Part shown: positions 12,030-26,201 of the stretch, one piece after another | Position numbering within the stretch: the first letter of the stretch is position 1 | How the letters are laid out: each line of letters begins with the position of its first letter | DNA from: Davidsoniella eucalypti | Lineage: Eukaryota; Ascomycota; Sordariomycetes; Microascales; Ceratocystidaceae | Assembly (NCBI GenBank): GCA_004009845.1 | Contig: RMBW01000122.1 | Location: forward strand, 18,527-82,526 | Direction of reading: 5' to 3' | Length of the DNA: 64,000 nt | Notes under the pieces: generated by a model | What the model saw: the letters and a program-made list of their open reading frames with translations, nothing else | Told to the model about the DNA's origin: nothing | Database searches by the model: none | Program-made: the position numbers and the translations under genes

Positions 12030-15000
12030 GAAGGCCTAAACGATAAGTTATGTACGTTTTAGAAAAGCAAAATTTCTAATAAGTCGTATGATTAGCTGGA
12101 CTTCTAGAGAAGTTTAGCTGTTTTCTTGTCTCTTAGTCTCAAGGGCAGGCAAAAGATGGATATATGACACCTAATACCGGAAATTATATTGGATCTTTGG
12201 GTCTTTGATGCTAGCTAGTTTAGTCTCCAAACATGCGTATTTTTGAGCGTATTACTCTCTGATGACTAACAAACAACAAAATATCACATCCACGCCGACT
12301 TGAATTGTGAGGGTAAGCCAAGACTCGATATATCAGACTTTTTGGTGGTGTTTCTATGGCGTCAGACCATATACCGTTACTGTCACATATTGAGGTGATA
12401 TAATAATAATTCACATCAAGGCTGCAAAGACCTTCAGGCTCTTCACGCAGCCTTCACCAATCTTACAAAGTAGTGGCGGCGCCAGGCTACATATCAAGTC
12501 TGTGATATATCCAAAATATAAAGCCTAGATCTATTTCAAGTGTAAGTCTTTGGCTGTGGAAAGACGTAGTGACCCAACTGTCCAGGGGTAAGAAGTAATT
12601 GAATCAATATAGCACCCCAAGTAGTAAGACTACTGGTGATATCAACGATAGATCGTAGAGGATAGGACTTAGTGTGGATTTGAGATTTGAGCTAGATGAA
12701 AGTCTTAAGGATGATGGGGAGGGAAGATAAATCCCGCCTTGGCGCCGATCTCTTTGTTTATTTTATTTTGTCTCTGCGCCTTCGACGTTCGTTTACTCGT
12801 GATCATTAGTAGACATAGGACGAATAGGATGAGGCTGAAAAAGCGTATTTTGTGATCTGATCTAGGTAATGTCACTATCTAGTATATAGATATGTACTAA
12901 CGGTAAGGCCTGTATTTGGTCTGATCTTGGTGGTTTCTTACCCGAAAAGGAGAGGCATCAGATACAAGGTCTATATCCTTCCCAATATCTTGTCCGGCCA
13001 CTGATAGTAGGACGTTATCAGTGAGATGCGTACTACTTGAATATTTAATGGCCGATGAATGGATGATCACAGATATGGTAAATATGACACTAATTATGTG
13101 ATTTAGTCACGCTCATATCGACATGATGATCGAAAATTACAGTCTAGTCTATATCACATAAGCCTTGACGGCGATGCAAGAAGACAACACTATAACAATG
13201 CGGCCCAACAGTCTCTCTTTGTCCATGATTTTATCTGGAATGTAATGCATTGTATTCAGATAATCAACAATATGATTATCAGGTTAGAATTTTAGGCAAA
13301 TCTATACTTCCGGCCAGTCCAATAATGAAGCTAAGGCCAAAATGAGCGTTCGTTGGTAACAAGGCATCTTATCCACTCGTCCAATCCATGGCTATAAGCC
13401 GGCGCTTGAAGGAACTAGAGCACATCAATGCCTAGTTTTCAAAGCCTAAACCTAGGACAAGGTTCAAGCCAAGCTGATCTGCTGGTCACGGATAACGAGG
13501 CCAGATGGTAAAGCCTCAAATCAATAACACTTAGTTGAAGGACACATCTATATATTCAATAGCACATGAGATCTTCACTGCAGTGCCGTTCAGGGTTTAC
13601 GCTTTAGCTTCTCCCAGACCCAAAAAGAAAACAAAAGCGTGCTAACACAATGATCGACATCAAGCTAACGAGGTCGAGCCGCCTGAATAGGCACATCGGA
13701 ACTGGAACTAAGGATAAATTCACAAGTTCCCCAGACCGTTGGTGAGCATGTTATCTGATATTGCTCCTCTTTCTAGTTTTTCCTAATCTGGCCATTACAA
13801 GAGCTTTAGGTAATCAATCATTCAATACCTTTGTCAAATCCTTATTTTGCCGGTGGTAAATGTATCACTATCAACTTATAAAGTCTAGGTTGTATATGTG
13901 TGGCTTGATCACCGTTAAGTCGAAGAGAGCGTATGATTCAGCAGGCTGAATATTACACTTAGAGAACCGTAGAGGTCACCTAGCATTAGCAAGGAGTATT
14001 TGCGTTGTCTTTCTCTATTTGTTTTTTTAAATAAAAAAAAACGAGGGTCATTTTGGTGAACAAACACTAATACTTGTCCCGAAAATGATAGAAAGGCCAA
14101 AAAGACAACCGAGTTGGCGTTGAATCCCGTGCTTCCCGTTTGCCTGTGCTCAGCTTGGGCCACCGCTTACTTCCACGTCAAGTCATTCTAGCCAAGCGAG
14201 CTGTATAGGGTCTTTTAGGAAGTAGATAATACTTGGTTTATTATTGGTCTGTGTGTTCTTATACCATTCTATACTACCGAAGAACGACGACATTAAGACT
14301 TGGTTATTTACTGGAATATCAAACCACACTACGTGGTAACTACGCATCATCAGTATAGTAGCGGCTGGTTTTTTATTTTCCTATCTAACCTACATTTTCT
14401 AGTAATCAATTGTCTACCTTATGAAAAAAACGAATCGTTGAAACTTTCTATTGATTAAAGATATAGGCTAGTGATGTGATATTTCGTTGATCCCTTTTTT
14501 CTGAATTCAAGCCACTGGACTTGGGTGGAAAGAGAAGTCAAAAACGCTTAGTTGGTCTTATAGTATTAGTGTATCCTTGACCCTGCTATAAAGCATCTCT
14601 TTGCCGCTTTTGCTCTCTTTTCTCACCCTTCTCGACAAGTTCAAACAGAGCTCTACTCGCCACCATAGTACCAAAAACTCTAAGCAGCTGAAGGAAAAAC
14701 AATACATTACATGTTTATTGCAATATAAAAACGAACTTGCATAACTACGGATTGTACTTGCTGTAAGAGGACAGTAAACAGAACCACAACGCTCAAGCAT
14801 ATTATACGACTGATGTAATAGTAACGATAGTATATAGATATTGTCCAATCATTATATATATATATGATATGTACAGCTATAGATATGGAGAGTTACATAG
14901 TAGCTAGACAGACTGTTTGCAAATATCCGTGAATCAGTGTTCAGACAACATGGAGTGAATCTTCAGCCTGATTCTTCGTATAATCGTATTACTGTAAAGC

Positions 15001-18000
15001 CGTGGCTGGCTGTTGCAGTTATAGGGTCAGATAGTATGTACTTCAAAATGATGTTTGCTGTGTCTTTATACAGATAGTATCGTGCATTTGCCAAGAAAGT
15101 ATTTCATTTAGCATGAGGACTATGATACGTTTGTAGTGAATGTATTACGACTATTGCGCCCAGTAAATAAATGTATTGGTCCTTTGGATTCTCTGAGAGT
15201 TGGGTTGAATTAATACTAGTAACTGCAGGTGAGACTTTTGGCTCTATCGAGCAACTAATTGTTCTTGGTTTATCTTCTCTCTTTTGAGCTATAGAGAGGA
15301 TACACGCCCATGATCAACTATTTGTCGTGGGGTTTTCTAAGTTACATCCAAGACAGTACAGAAAAGAAAAAGATATAAAAAAAAAATACATTGTATACAT
15401 GTACATACATGGGCAAGGATAGTCGCCACTTTTGCTATAGTACCCTACCTCTTTTTCACATTGTTCTCTCATAAACGAACTACAACGTTCCCTTTCCGTA
15501 TCAATGTATGTACTGAGCTAGCTGTTGCTTAATATCATGCCTTAGCTTGTATGATCGGAGTAGATGAAGCAGCAACAGCAAGGAAATTTCAACACTACAT
15601 TTATATTAGCAGACAGGGTTTGTGATGCAATATGTCAAGACTGGCTTCTTTTATCGTCTTGTCCCTCTTGAACAACCGGGAACAAAGGAGAGGTGTCCAA
15701 GTCAATTCCTGCCTAATTATATATATATATGCAGATATCTAAGGCTAATAAAGACATATAGAAGCTGCCGGGATATATATAGTACTTTGCCTTGCCAGCT
15801 GAAAACGTTGTAGTGCTGCAACGCTGCCAGGCTCGCAATCTGGCCCAACAGAAAAACCTAGCAACACATGTAATGCTGTTATACAAATGCATGTATGCAG
15901 TTTATAGTGTGTCTAATACTAACTAATACTAGCAAATTGACTATATTGCGGTGTAGACATGAATCATCGTTCAAGTACGGCATGTCCAAGACCGTAGCCT
16001 GACACATTACAACTCTTTGTTTGATAGTTGGACCTTTAAGAGGAACCCCTATTCTCAAACAAAGAAAATTATTCAAAAAAAATAAGAATAAAAAGTACAA
16101 CGGTTGACAGAGTCAGCTTGATCATACACCGTTACAGATGTCAATACGATATAATATGTACTTGACTCTATAAAGGTTTGGCCAAAAGAAAAGACGAGAA
16201 TGAGGCAATGTCTCATGTGACCGGGCATGTATACAGTAGCACTCTGGTGATAATCTACAACTTCCATGCCATCTCCCTTCTTTGCGTCCTTTTTGTGCCT
16301 CTCAAAGGAGCAAATAATAGAGAGACAGAGAGATCTCCACACCTCAGATGAAGCAGATGCTACTCTTACAACGGTATCTAAAATCTAGTGCGACACGGAG
16401 AAACAAAACTTCAGACTACATCAAAAATAGTCTAACGGGTAGTTGAGCTGTCACGGCTAGACAAGCCTAGTTCGTCAGTAGAGACCAAGTCGGCATAGAA
16501 GGGGCTCATACGAGGCCAATGTCAAGGTAGCAGTTGCATCATGGACGACGATATTGTAGCATCTAAACAGGCCAAGTAGAAAATAAAATAAAAAGGAAAG
16601 AAAAGAAAAGAAAACAATACTTGGTCGTAGCGTCAGTAGTAGCAAGTATCTTCCCCTTTAAGACTTTGCGTCTTGTCATTCTAATTCTACGTGACATTCT
16701 TATTTTTTGGTACATAAAAAATGGCATTGTTCTCTGCTGGCATCTACTAGTTTTTTTTTTCTGTTGCAGTTAACTCTTTATTGGCGCATATGCATGATGC
16801 ATGCTATATGCACGATGACCAAAGGTATACTGTTCGCCATATAAACAAATAGATACTTGTACCTTTCAAAATAGTTACTATTAGACTTACTGCGTTTTCA
16901 CTTTCCATGACAAAGCTTAGACTTAGAAATCAGAAGTACGTTAACTTATATGTTTTCGCATTTAATTAACCCTTATATAAACCCTAAGTGTCACAAATGA
17001 TATTCTCTAAGTCTTCACAGAAGATCCCGCTGCCAAACAAATCTTAACTAGAGACAAGATATGCCCAAAATGGGGCCACCAAGTCCTCTTTGGGTGATAT
17101 TTTGCACTGGCTGTACGGAAATTTTGCTGAATAGCCTTGTTCACTGCAATGATGCATGATAGTAAGAACTAGTACGGAACAAGAAGGAAAAAGGAAAACA
17201 AACTCATACGTCCCGTCGCCTATGCAGCCTAGCCCTCCAAGACTGGTTTGGATTCTCGATAGCTTAGTGCTGGCCCGGTTGAAGTCCTATAGTAGATTCA
17301 ATACAACGTCTAACAGGAAATAAAAGATCCAAGAGTTATTCATACTGCCGTTATAGTTAGGGAGCTAGCCTATTCACATGCTAGAACTATACAAGCCACT
17401 ACAAGCACAGTACTCTCATTATTGAGGCGGCACGGGAGCCACAGTTGCCGGAGTTAGTCATCGCCGATGAGATCCTGTATTGTATCATTTTTGTCGTCTG
17501 TTTATAGCCTACGGGAGAAATTCAGCCCGGATGGTCACCCGTTATATTCTATTGGTGCTTAGAAAAAAAAAACACCCATGTGATTTTCTTGATGGCACCT
17601 CTAGGCGCTTAAGTAAATTAACCCTTACTCTCTAGAAAAAGCATGGCTCACGAGAAAATTAGGAAAATCTACCTAGTATTTGTGGCTTGCTGATGTCAGC
17701 GACCAAGGTTGGCTGTACATCTAGGTAGAATAATTTACAGTATACCCACTGGAACCAGGCTGTTAAGCCAAGAGATGCCTGCCTAACATACCTACAAGGA
17801 TGAAAAGAGATACAGAAGATGTGACTGGGTTTCTGAAAATCGGCGTCGGAGAAAGACTTTTGAGTCAATAGGGAATATCTTAGTTTTTACTGCGGCACAT
17901 CACGAGAACTCACAAGGCTAAGATTACGTGGCGTCGAGGTTGAACTTGTATGTAGGGTTTGCCTCGTGAGACATCGAGTCGTCAAATAGACAACAATGCA

Positions 18001-19825
18001 GTTAGACTCGGATACAAGTATTAGCATATTCATAAGAGATAAAATAAAAATAAATCGCACAACTTCCTGGCGTTCGCGATGTGAGAAGACTAGTTGTAGT
18101 TACTAACTAGCTTCACTAACACTACAAGCCCTGACCGGGTCCCGATTAGTTTTTTTCTTCCGGTCATTGGGATCTGTGAGTAAAAAGAAGAAAATAACCC
18201 AATTCTTTTCGGCACTTCTACTTGAAGAAATATAGGGCATCAAATGGGAATTTTTCCATGATGCTTGTTCCTGGTTTCTTTAGATCTGGCTCGTTTCCTA
18301 CGATTCTTTCGTCGGGTTCGTGATCAAAGAGCCAGTAAGCAAAAGCAAGTAGTACGTAGTTGTGTAGTCATTGGATAAATCATTACGAAACTAGTAGCAA
18401 GAACAGTATGGCGTGGAAGCTTTTTGATAATACGCCGACTGGCATCCTTTGGTGTAATCCAATAGAAAAACCAATATGACCGTACATCGTAAAATGTGCC
18501 TGATTGTAAGTTATGGTTTCATTATTCCGTCTAAAAGTAGTTAACGAGCACATTGCCTTCGAAGGCTAGATGCTGTACTATGAACACAAGAACAAAAAAG
18601 AAAATATTGGACCGAGTTTAGTCATGTCCGGATGTCCCCCAATTGGCCGAGACAACAAGTCAAGATCTTTGGGGCAAAGTAAGGAATAGGTGTGAATAGT
18701 ATGCGTCTAAATTCCTTATTATCTTGTTCGTTGATAAACAACATTAGGGAGGCAGCGTAAAAGGTAACTTTCAGTCATGTCTGTCTAGTTGTATATTCTG
18801 TACCCAGTATGGTTTATATGTATGGATACTTTGCTGTAGGCTGAAACCGGAGGCAAAATATCAAGGCTCAAGTTTAGCTGAAGTGCATTCCTAGTAGTGA
18901 CGGTGACAAGGGGCATAAATTATGGAAACATGTTGATACAGCGTTTTTGTTTATTAGCGTAGAAGGAAGTACAACACAGACATGTTGTCGTAATATGTGC
19001 TCATACATTACCACTGCCAGATGCACGATAATACGTGTACAGGAGCAGAAACACAGGGGCACACGTGCACAAGATAAGAGTGAAATGTCACTCATAGTAA
19101 GATGAGAGGTGCTAGATATGTATCAAGTAACGAAGCGCCCTAAAAAGGGTGTTGCTATCTTGGTTGTTGGCACCATGCCTATCTGCTCGCCCTATTTCCA
19201 TACTCCTTCTATATGGTTAGGCGTGGTTGTAGAAGACAAATTCAAGAACAAAGGCATTACTTTCTTAGTTTTCTAGGGCCAGGATATCGAAGATGAGCAA
19301 TGTGGATAGTTTGGCGAAAAAAAGCGTAGAAGGGTTAGTAAAAGAATGGAAAATAGAAGCAAACAAAAGAAAATCGAAGAGGCGAATCCACGGGAAAAGG
19401 ATGACAATGATCGACGCTCCGTTAAAGACCCTCAAACTTAACAAGCAAAGCCAGCTCTTAGACCGTTCCTTTGCTATAGCATGCCGCTAGAAGAAGCCGG
19501 CATAAATGGGGATGGCTAGCTGGTTCAATATACTATTTGCATATGTTAGTCGTAATAGAAGGGAATGCTAGTTCTCTATAACAACCCGATAGACACAAAC
19601 AAGAGCACGTCCCACCGGGTTGTAGAGCCAAAAGTCTCACGGCGTGAATGTATAAGCTGCAGCACAACTGCAAAGAATAGCCAAGTAGGGACTGTATAAG
19701 GCCTTGTTTGTTCTTCTTGCGAACTGAACCCGAGCTTATTCTTGGGGGAGGCTTGGGCTCTTCTTCCTAGCCTTCTCATTCTCGTGTGAACCTTCCGTAT
19801 GCTGAGGAAGGATACAACACCAGTA

Positions 19826-19974
19826 CATACATATATACATATCTGTATACAGTAGAGGGGACCCTTGGAACCCGTGGACGAAGTGGCAGCGGTCTGCCCA
19901 CGCTAGCCAATGGCTCGATTAATAGTGGATAGCCTGGTAGTGAATAGATACATATCTGTATGTATATATGTATG
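19826..19974. repeat. Short inverted repeat around a GC-richer core
   Basis: CATACATATATACATA (19826-19841) recurs as its exact reverse complement at 19959-19974. The 117 bp between them are clearly richer in G and C than the surroundings. It could be a small fold-back element, or two TA-type microsatellites that happen to be complementary. Confidence 0.45.
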
Positions 19975-22900
19975 GTATGCATGTATGCATATACTGGTGA
20001 GGAAAATCACAGAATAAGGGGAAAATCAGGTACAAGAAAGAAACAAAGGACCTGCGAGCCAAAAACTATAATTCCAAAAACACAAAATGCGGGCTTGTTC
20101 AAGTTCTATCGGTCACACCCTCAGTGAGAATAACGGGGGAAAAACATAACAAATATGTACGTAAATACATAGGAATAAAATAAAGCCGCACACCCCTTTC
20201 TCCCATCACAAAGTGATGCTGAAAGTTGTTTAGAAAGGCAATATCCTGGCTCAATATACGTTCAGCCTTCCCGCATCCGCTTCAGTAAAGACTTTTGGGC
20301 GTCAGTGAAGACATGAGATTTCCGTATATGTGTTATAGCATATATCATAGCAGCATCCATCATAACAGACGTCAGATATAATGTAGGGTTTGCTTTGTTT
20401 TGCCTTGGATGATGCTTTAAAAGCGGGGCCCTCCACAAAAGAGTAAGAAATGATAAAAATGTGGGTATTTTTCATCCGGGTCCGAAGTAAATGGAAGAAG
20501 TCGTTGGCTAAATTGCTCAAACTTCCTTTAGGAACCAAGAAATGAATTAAGACTTAGAGGATGAAATGAAACTAGTTTCATACACTATCTACTATAAAAT
20601 CGTGCGCTTGACGTCTATGTCGTTGGTCAAATCGGCTTAAAGAAGTTGAATAGAGATGGCAAACAAAATGTGGATTCGGCGACATTACTTTTGCCCACTC
20701 CGGATATTTGTCGGTCCGGGTGGAGCCCTTCTCATTTAGGGTTCAGCCTCACTATATCAGCACCATCCTCTCAGCGCCACAAACAACTATCCTATCACTG
20801 AAGACCAAATATAGTGAGCTTCATTGGCGGTGATCTGGGCATCTATATCGACAGGGAAAATGGCCTTCGTTCTTCATTATGCAGTCTTTCGTACGAATCA
20901 CTTGCAGAGGCCATCACATTGACCGGAGAGGCCTGCTTCCGATCGTAAGCATACATATATATGTATACTTTTGCTATAGCCTCTGAAACTATATCCGCTT
21001 GGAACTACCAGCAATTGTCACTCACCACGACGTTTCGGCCTCCATTATAACATTGATGGATGTTTCCTTTTTTCTTCCTCTGTTACTAGAACTGCTTGGT
21101 CCAATACTGTTACCGTTGCGTGCAGAAAAGAAGCAGTGAAGTCAAGGAGAACAACCATGACAAGGAAGAAGATAGCTGCCAAACCTGGCCAGTCTATCTT
21201 TCATGCGAGAAAATCAAGGCTTTCGATTATCGATGGCATATGCAATCCCGATCTCGATTGCATCCTTTTTATATTGCCATGATGCCCTTTCCAGCTTGCA
21301 ATTGCTGGCACAGTAAGTCACATATATGTATCCTTGCATATAATTGTATGTTCTCATGTTCTTTAGCTATCTAAAATGGGAAGAAAGACCACACTTGTAT
21401 CATAGGCCTCTCCAGCGTCGTGATAGAAGCTATATGATGTCCCCGCTGTCTCCATCTATAGTTGTATATGTACATATCTATCTATAGGCGGTACCTCGAA
21501 ATAAGCCAGGGTTGTTTTGGCTCTTTTCTAGTCCAAGGTAAATAGCGGTCGTAGCTTTCTTCTTCCTTGCATTGTTGTTTAGTTTTCTCTTTTATGCTGA
21601 ACTCAGCGGCACGGCTGTCTTTTGCTATTGAAAAGAGACAGAAACTAAATGTGTTAACCAACGACCAGGGTGGTAAAGAACAGAACAAGATTGTATAATT
21701 ATGAAACCAAGCGTATCTTTTTTTTTTCTCTATAAGTGTCTGTTTCGCTTTAACTTGGGGCTATCATTCTCGGATGAGAAGCCGCTGGTCATGCTTAGAT
21801 AAATCTATGTTCCAAAGATAGAGTCGCCTGTATTAAAGTATCAAGCCTATCTTGGTGTTTATTATTTTTTCCGCTGCCGGAACATTTATGCCGGGATACA
21901 GTGAGAAAAGAAGAAGAAAAAAGAGAGAAAAAAAAAAGAAGAAAAGCAAGGCTAATGCGGCTGTCATTGCTTCATATCGTTTAACGTCAGTGTAGTTCAT
22001 GCCGCTTCGGCTTCGGCTAGCATTGCTGGTCTTAATACGCTTTGATATATATACATAGCTCTTCTTTTTATAGGGAAGAAAAAAAGCACTTACACAGTTA
22101 ACTGACTCTATCTACCAGTGCTTTTCACAATCAACAACAATAACAACAAAATACCTCCATATCAAGACATGCAAGCGACTACAGCAACAGGCGTTTCTCC
22201 CACTGACTCCATTCCATCACTTAACCCACGGCTCGCTTCTTGATGTCATCCATGCCAACCGTAGCATCTAGGGGGAGGATAACAGGAAAATAAAACATGT
22301 TTCCCGGACTTGAAGCCATCCCTTTCCTGCTCTCTATCTACTCACCTTTTTTCGTTCGATACACGCCCTACCATGTCTACAATCGACATAACAAGTCAGC
22401 ATCATCATGTACAGTTTGCTTGCTCGTCCTCTTGTCGTCATAGTCAATATCGGGGTACTTTCAACCAATAGCTTTCTCAAGCTGTTACACTAGGAAGCCC
22501 AACGGAAATCCGCATCACAGCCCTCTTTTCTTGGTATGATATCTTACTTCTATTCTTCACATACAACTACTTAGGTGCTTATCTAGTAACAAGAACAAAG
22601 AGTTTCTTAACTAGCGAGGCAGGCCGGCATTTTGGACTAAAGCTACAAGAATATATATCAGAAGGGGACTTCTATACAAGTACACATGCACCCGGAAATT
22701 TGATAACCGTGGAAATCCACAGTTAACCTCGAAGAACGCAAGTCTATCAAAAGATCAGCGCGCTAAATTTATAAGTTACAGCTTAGCTTCAAGAATGATA
22801 CAATGTGTATGTACACCGCCACGCAAAGTCATAAGTACTTGGCCATGGAATCAGTAACATACATGATGGACCATACATGGCACCATGGTGGCCATATCGA

Positions 22901-23874
22901 TTCTTCTGAGTCTATCGTGCTAGCCCGTGCCTTCTCTTTGAATGGTCCTGGAAGGTGTGCATGGTCTTGTCAACTCAAATAACAATCACACCTTATACAT
23001 ACATGTGGAGATGCGTATATCGATGCATATCTTCTCTAGGTTATGCAGGCATGGGCATCAAACTTCCAAAAGTCCCGAAAAGAACCCTTATTCTTCTCCT
23101 AATATCATCATAACAGCACTATAATTCAGGAAGACTAACCAGGCTTCCATGGAAAACCACCTCTGGCTGTGTAAGTCCTTTGTTTTCCTTTGTTTTATTT
23201 CTCGCCACGCAATACTGGTGGCAAGGTGTGTCTTTTAAATCTGTATTCTTTTCGTGATTGGGTTTTCTCTTTGCCCTAGCTTGATTTCTTTGTTCACCTT
23301 CTCCTTGCAAGAAAATATACAGGGTATTCCCCGCCTTGTCTTGGTGTTTTCTTACTGCTTCGTTTTTTTTTTTTTTTTTGGTACCCAGGGTGTACGTTGT
23401 TTCTGTTTTCTTTGGCTACTAATCAGAGGTTCATTCTTTGCCTCATATGATCCCCTAATTATCCCTTCAAGATGTGAATTTTGCCAAAGCCATGATAATG
23501 ATGTCATCTAATTACCTTTGCACCCCCAGGTTTGATGGTCTCTAGCTTGTATTTTTTTTGCCTTTGTTTGTGGTAAACATATATATGAAAATAATAAATA
23601 TAAATATGTTTAAAAATAGGAAAGGGAAGAAGAATGAAATAGTCTTGCTTGAAGGGAGAAACATGAAACTTGGACGGGAGTGAAAACGGCGACCTCGTCG
23701 TTCTTGATCATGTATTGTCTTTACTATGATTCCCGTACTTAGGAAACAACAAGTTAACAAATGTTCTATTCACTATGGTGTACATGGAGTAAGGTGCATT
23801 TCTTTCTGACCAACCTATTTATCTTGAGGTTGTGAAGTCATGAAGACAATGCTTCTGCGTATCGTGCTTCTAAT

Positions 23875-23903
23875 TAGGGTTATATACAGCACAACTAACC
23901 CTA
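23875..23903. repeat. Telomere-like hairpin (TAGGGTTA / TAACCCTA)
   Basis: TAGGGTTA at 23875-23882 pairs perfectly with TAACCCTA at 23896-23903 across a 13-nt loop, 29 nt in all. A second hairpin of the same total length and arm core occurs at 28787-28815. Confidence 0.65.
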
Positions 23904-25009
23904 CCGACTTAGACCAAGTCAGTGCATTAGAGATAATCCCGTCCTTGGACCACGACAAAGCCATCATCTTGTCAAAAGATATTGTAGATAGCAGAGTGCT
24001 AATAATCCTTCAAGAATTGACAGTAAGAATTTGAATTTTGGTTCAAACCAGCGTTCAAGAACAAAATGCGCGAAAGATGGAAGAGACGTCGAGCTAGGAG
24101 CTCCTGGTGATTATTGAGTATCTTTTACTAGCTGGCTTACAGCTGAAATAGAGTATTCAGATATTTGGTTCTTATATCTTCCTCGGAATGATTTCTTTTT
24201 AGGAAATATTCCCTTGAGGCATCGACGAGTGGTTCAGCCCGACGGTAGCCTCCACGGGGAAGGCCCTTTGGAGTGTTTCAACATAAAGTAGAGTAATCAA
24301 TAGTTGAATGCTACCGGTTTTGTTCTTTTTTTCTATTTACTACTTGACGGAGAGACTGAGTGTGTCTGTAAATGATCAACCAAAGTCGTTATTAGTATAA
24401 TATCAGTCTGTTCTTTAATATCAGCTACTTTATGATGTATCAACAGTTTTAGCACGTACACATACATACATTTTTCACATGATTTTTCTTATTGCCTGGT
24501 GTAAGCCTTGAGGGTTTGAAAGCGTTAGTATGTTTGTAGTAAGGCGGCTGTTTAGATCTGGCAACAGACCCCTCACTTTTCAGCTCCTATATTTGTCCTC
24601 TACTTCCCTGTAATGGCGCTTGAGTTATCTTGCTCCCTCCCTTTTTTCCTTCTCCTCTTTAATACACTCAGTATACAGAATAACTCTTCTAACTTGTCTC
24701 TTTCTTGTCCTGTATATTTCCTTTTCTCCAGGTTTGGCTTAGCCTGGTTTGGCTGTAAGTGCATTAACCATCGCTGCTATTAGCAGTAAGCAAGTTATAT
24801 CACCCCCTAGATTAGTGCAATAAGTCACTTTATCTTTGCTGAAACAACCGAAAAGGGCAGAGCTAGCATTTAAAGTACAAATAAAAAGCCAAGAAAGCAA
24901 TAAGGACCTTTTGGTGTTAAACTCATAAGCTAAGCTTTTAGTCTCAATAGATGCCCTACTCCCATACCCCTTCCTTCCGTACTAAGGACATTTTCTTTAG
25001 CCTGATATG

Positions 25010-25040
<31 letters not shown>

Positions 25041-26169
25041 GATACAGCTAACTAGTCATACTACCGACTATGGTGTCAGTATTGTTTTGACCCCGTCAAA
25101 TATAGCAGCGGTCTTTGTCTCTACAAAGTTAGCGCTTAAATACTAGTGACGACCCCCATACATAGTATTGTGCCAGCAACGGAGTTAGTCTGTTCGTAAG
25201 GTCTTCTTAATCTCTTCTAGCTAATATACAAATTCTCTTTTACGAGGCTTTGAGGATTAGTGCCATGTTGTTGTGTATCCGGACTATAGACTTAGATTAA
25301 TGATTCTTCCACGTCGGACTTCGCGGCCAACTAATTGCTATTGATGTCCGTATGATGAGACACACCACCTTTGACATATTTTTCCACGGATCCCAGGCTA
25401 GAACTGCATGCTGGTTTCTTATTGGGCCATTATATCATAACAAAAAGGAACATACCGAAGTAGAATATAGATAGACGAAAACGGAATGCCAGACCCAAGT
25501 GCCTCCCAACTATGGATCATGTTTTTTTTTAATCTTGAATGACAGCTGAGACATACTCATTCCTTTTTCCGTGTATTTACAGTCATGATTTGACATTGTA
25601 TCTATTATTTGTTAATTGGTGGTATTCAACCACTCAAATAGTGTACCGTATATAGCACGAAACAATGTTCATTTCCAGAAGCACAGAACAAAAAAAATAG
25701 AGTGCATGAATCTGCATGTCGTCAAACAACCGTGACTCGAAATAAATAACGGAAAATAGTGTTATAATACCCAGATATGTAAAAGAGCACAGATGGCTCG
25801 TGCGGAAGCAACCAACCATCAACATCCTCCCCAACTTTCATGTTTGACTGGCCGATCCTATGAGCGTTGTTATCGACTGTGTTGTCAGTCAAGTCTAGCC
25901 ACACATATACAAATGTATGATAGCAATTGGCTTGAGTTTTTAAATTTGTAAGACTGACGTGAGGCGATGAGTCTTTTGGCATATATAAGTTTGGTTCCGT
26001 TGAAGCAAGCTGAAGCTGTGCTTGTGTTGTCTTTACACAATAATATGCATACATTTTGTAGCATGTGAAGTTACGGAGTATAAACAATCTCCTCATAAAG
26101 TGTAGTGACACTGCGGGCTGACTAAGAACGAATGTTGAATATCTTAGTTCGAATCATATTCCATTCGTA

Positions 26170-26201
<32 letters not shown>

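Larger units (their letters stand above)
11893..25009. other. Noncoding DNA, no gene recognised
   Basis: About 13 kb of intergenic sequence with no coding frame I can support; open frames stay below about 100 codons and have no domain. Visible items are a T11-GGG-A10 snap-back (12006-12029), a 16-bp perfect inverted repeat flanking a more GC-rich core (19826-19974), a 17-T run (23363-23379) and a telomere-like hairpin (23875-23903). No RNA gene was recognised. Confidence 0.6.
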
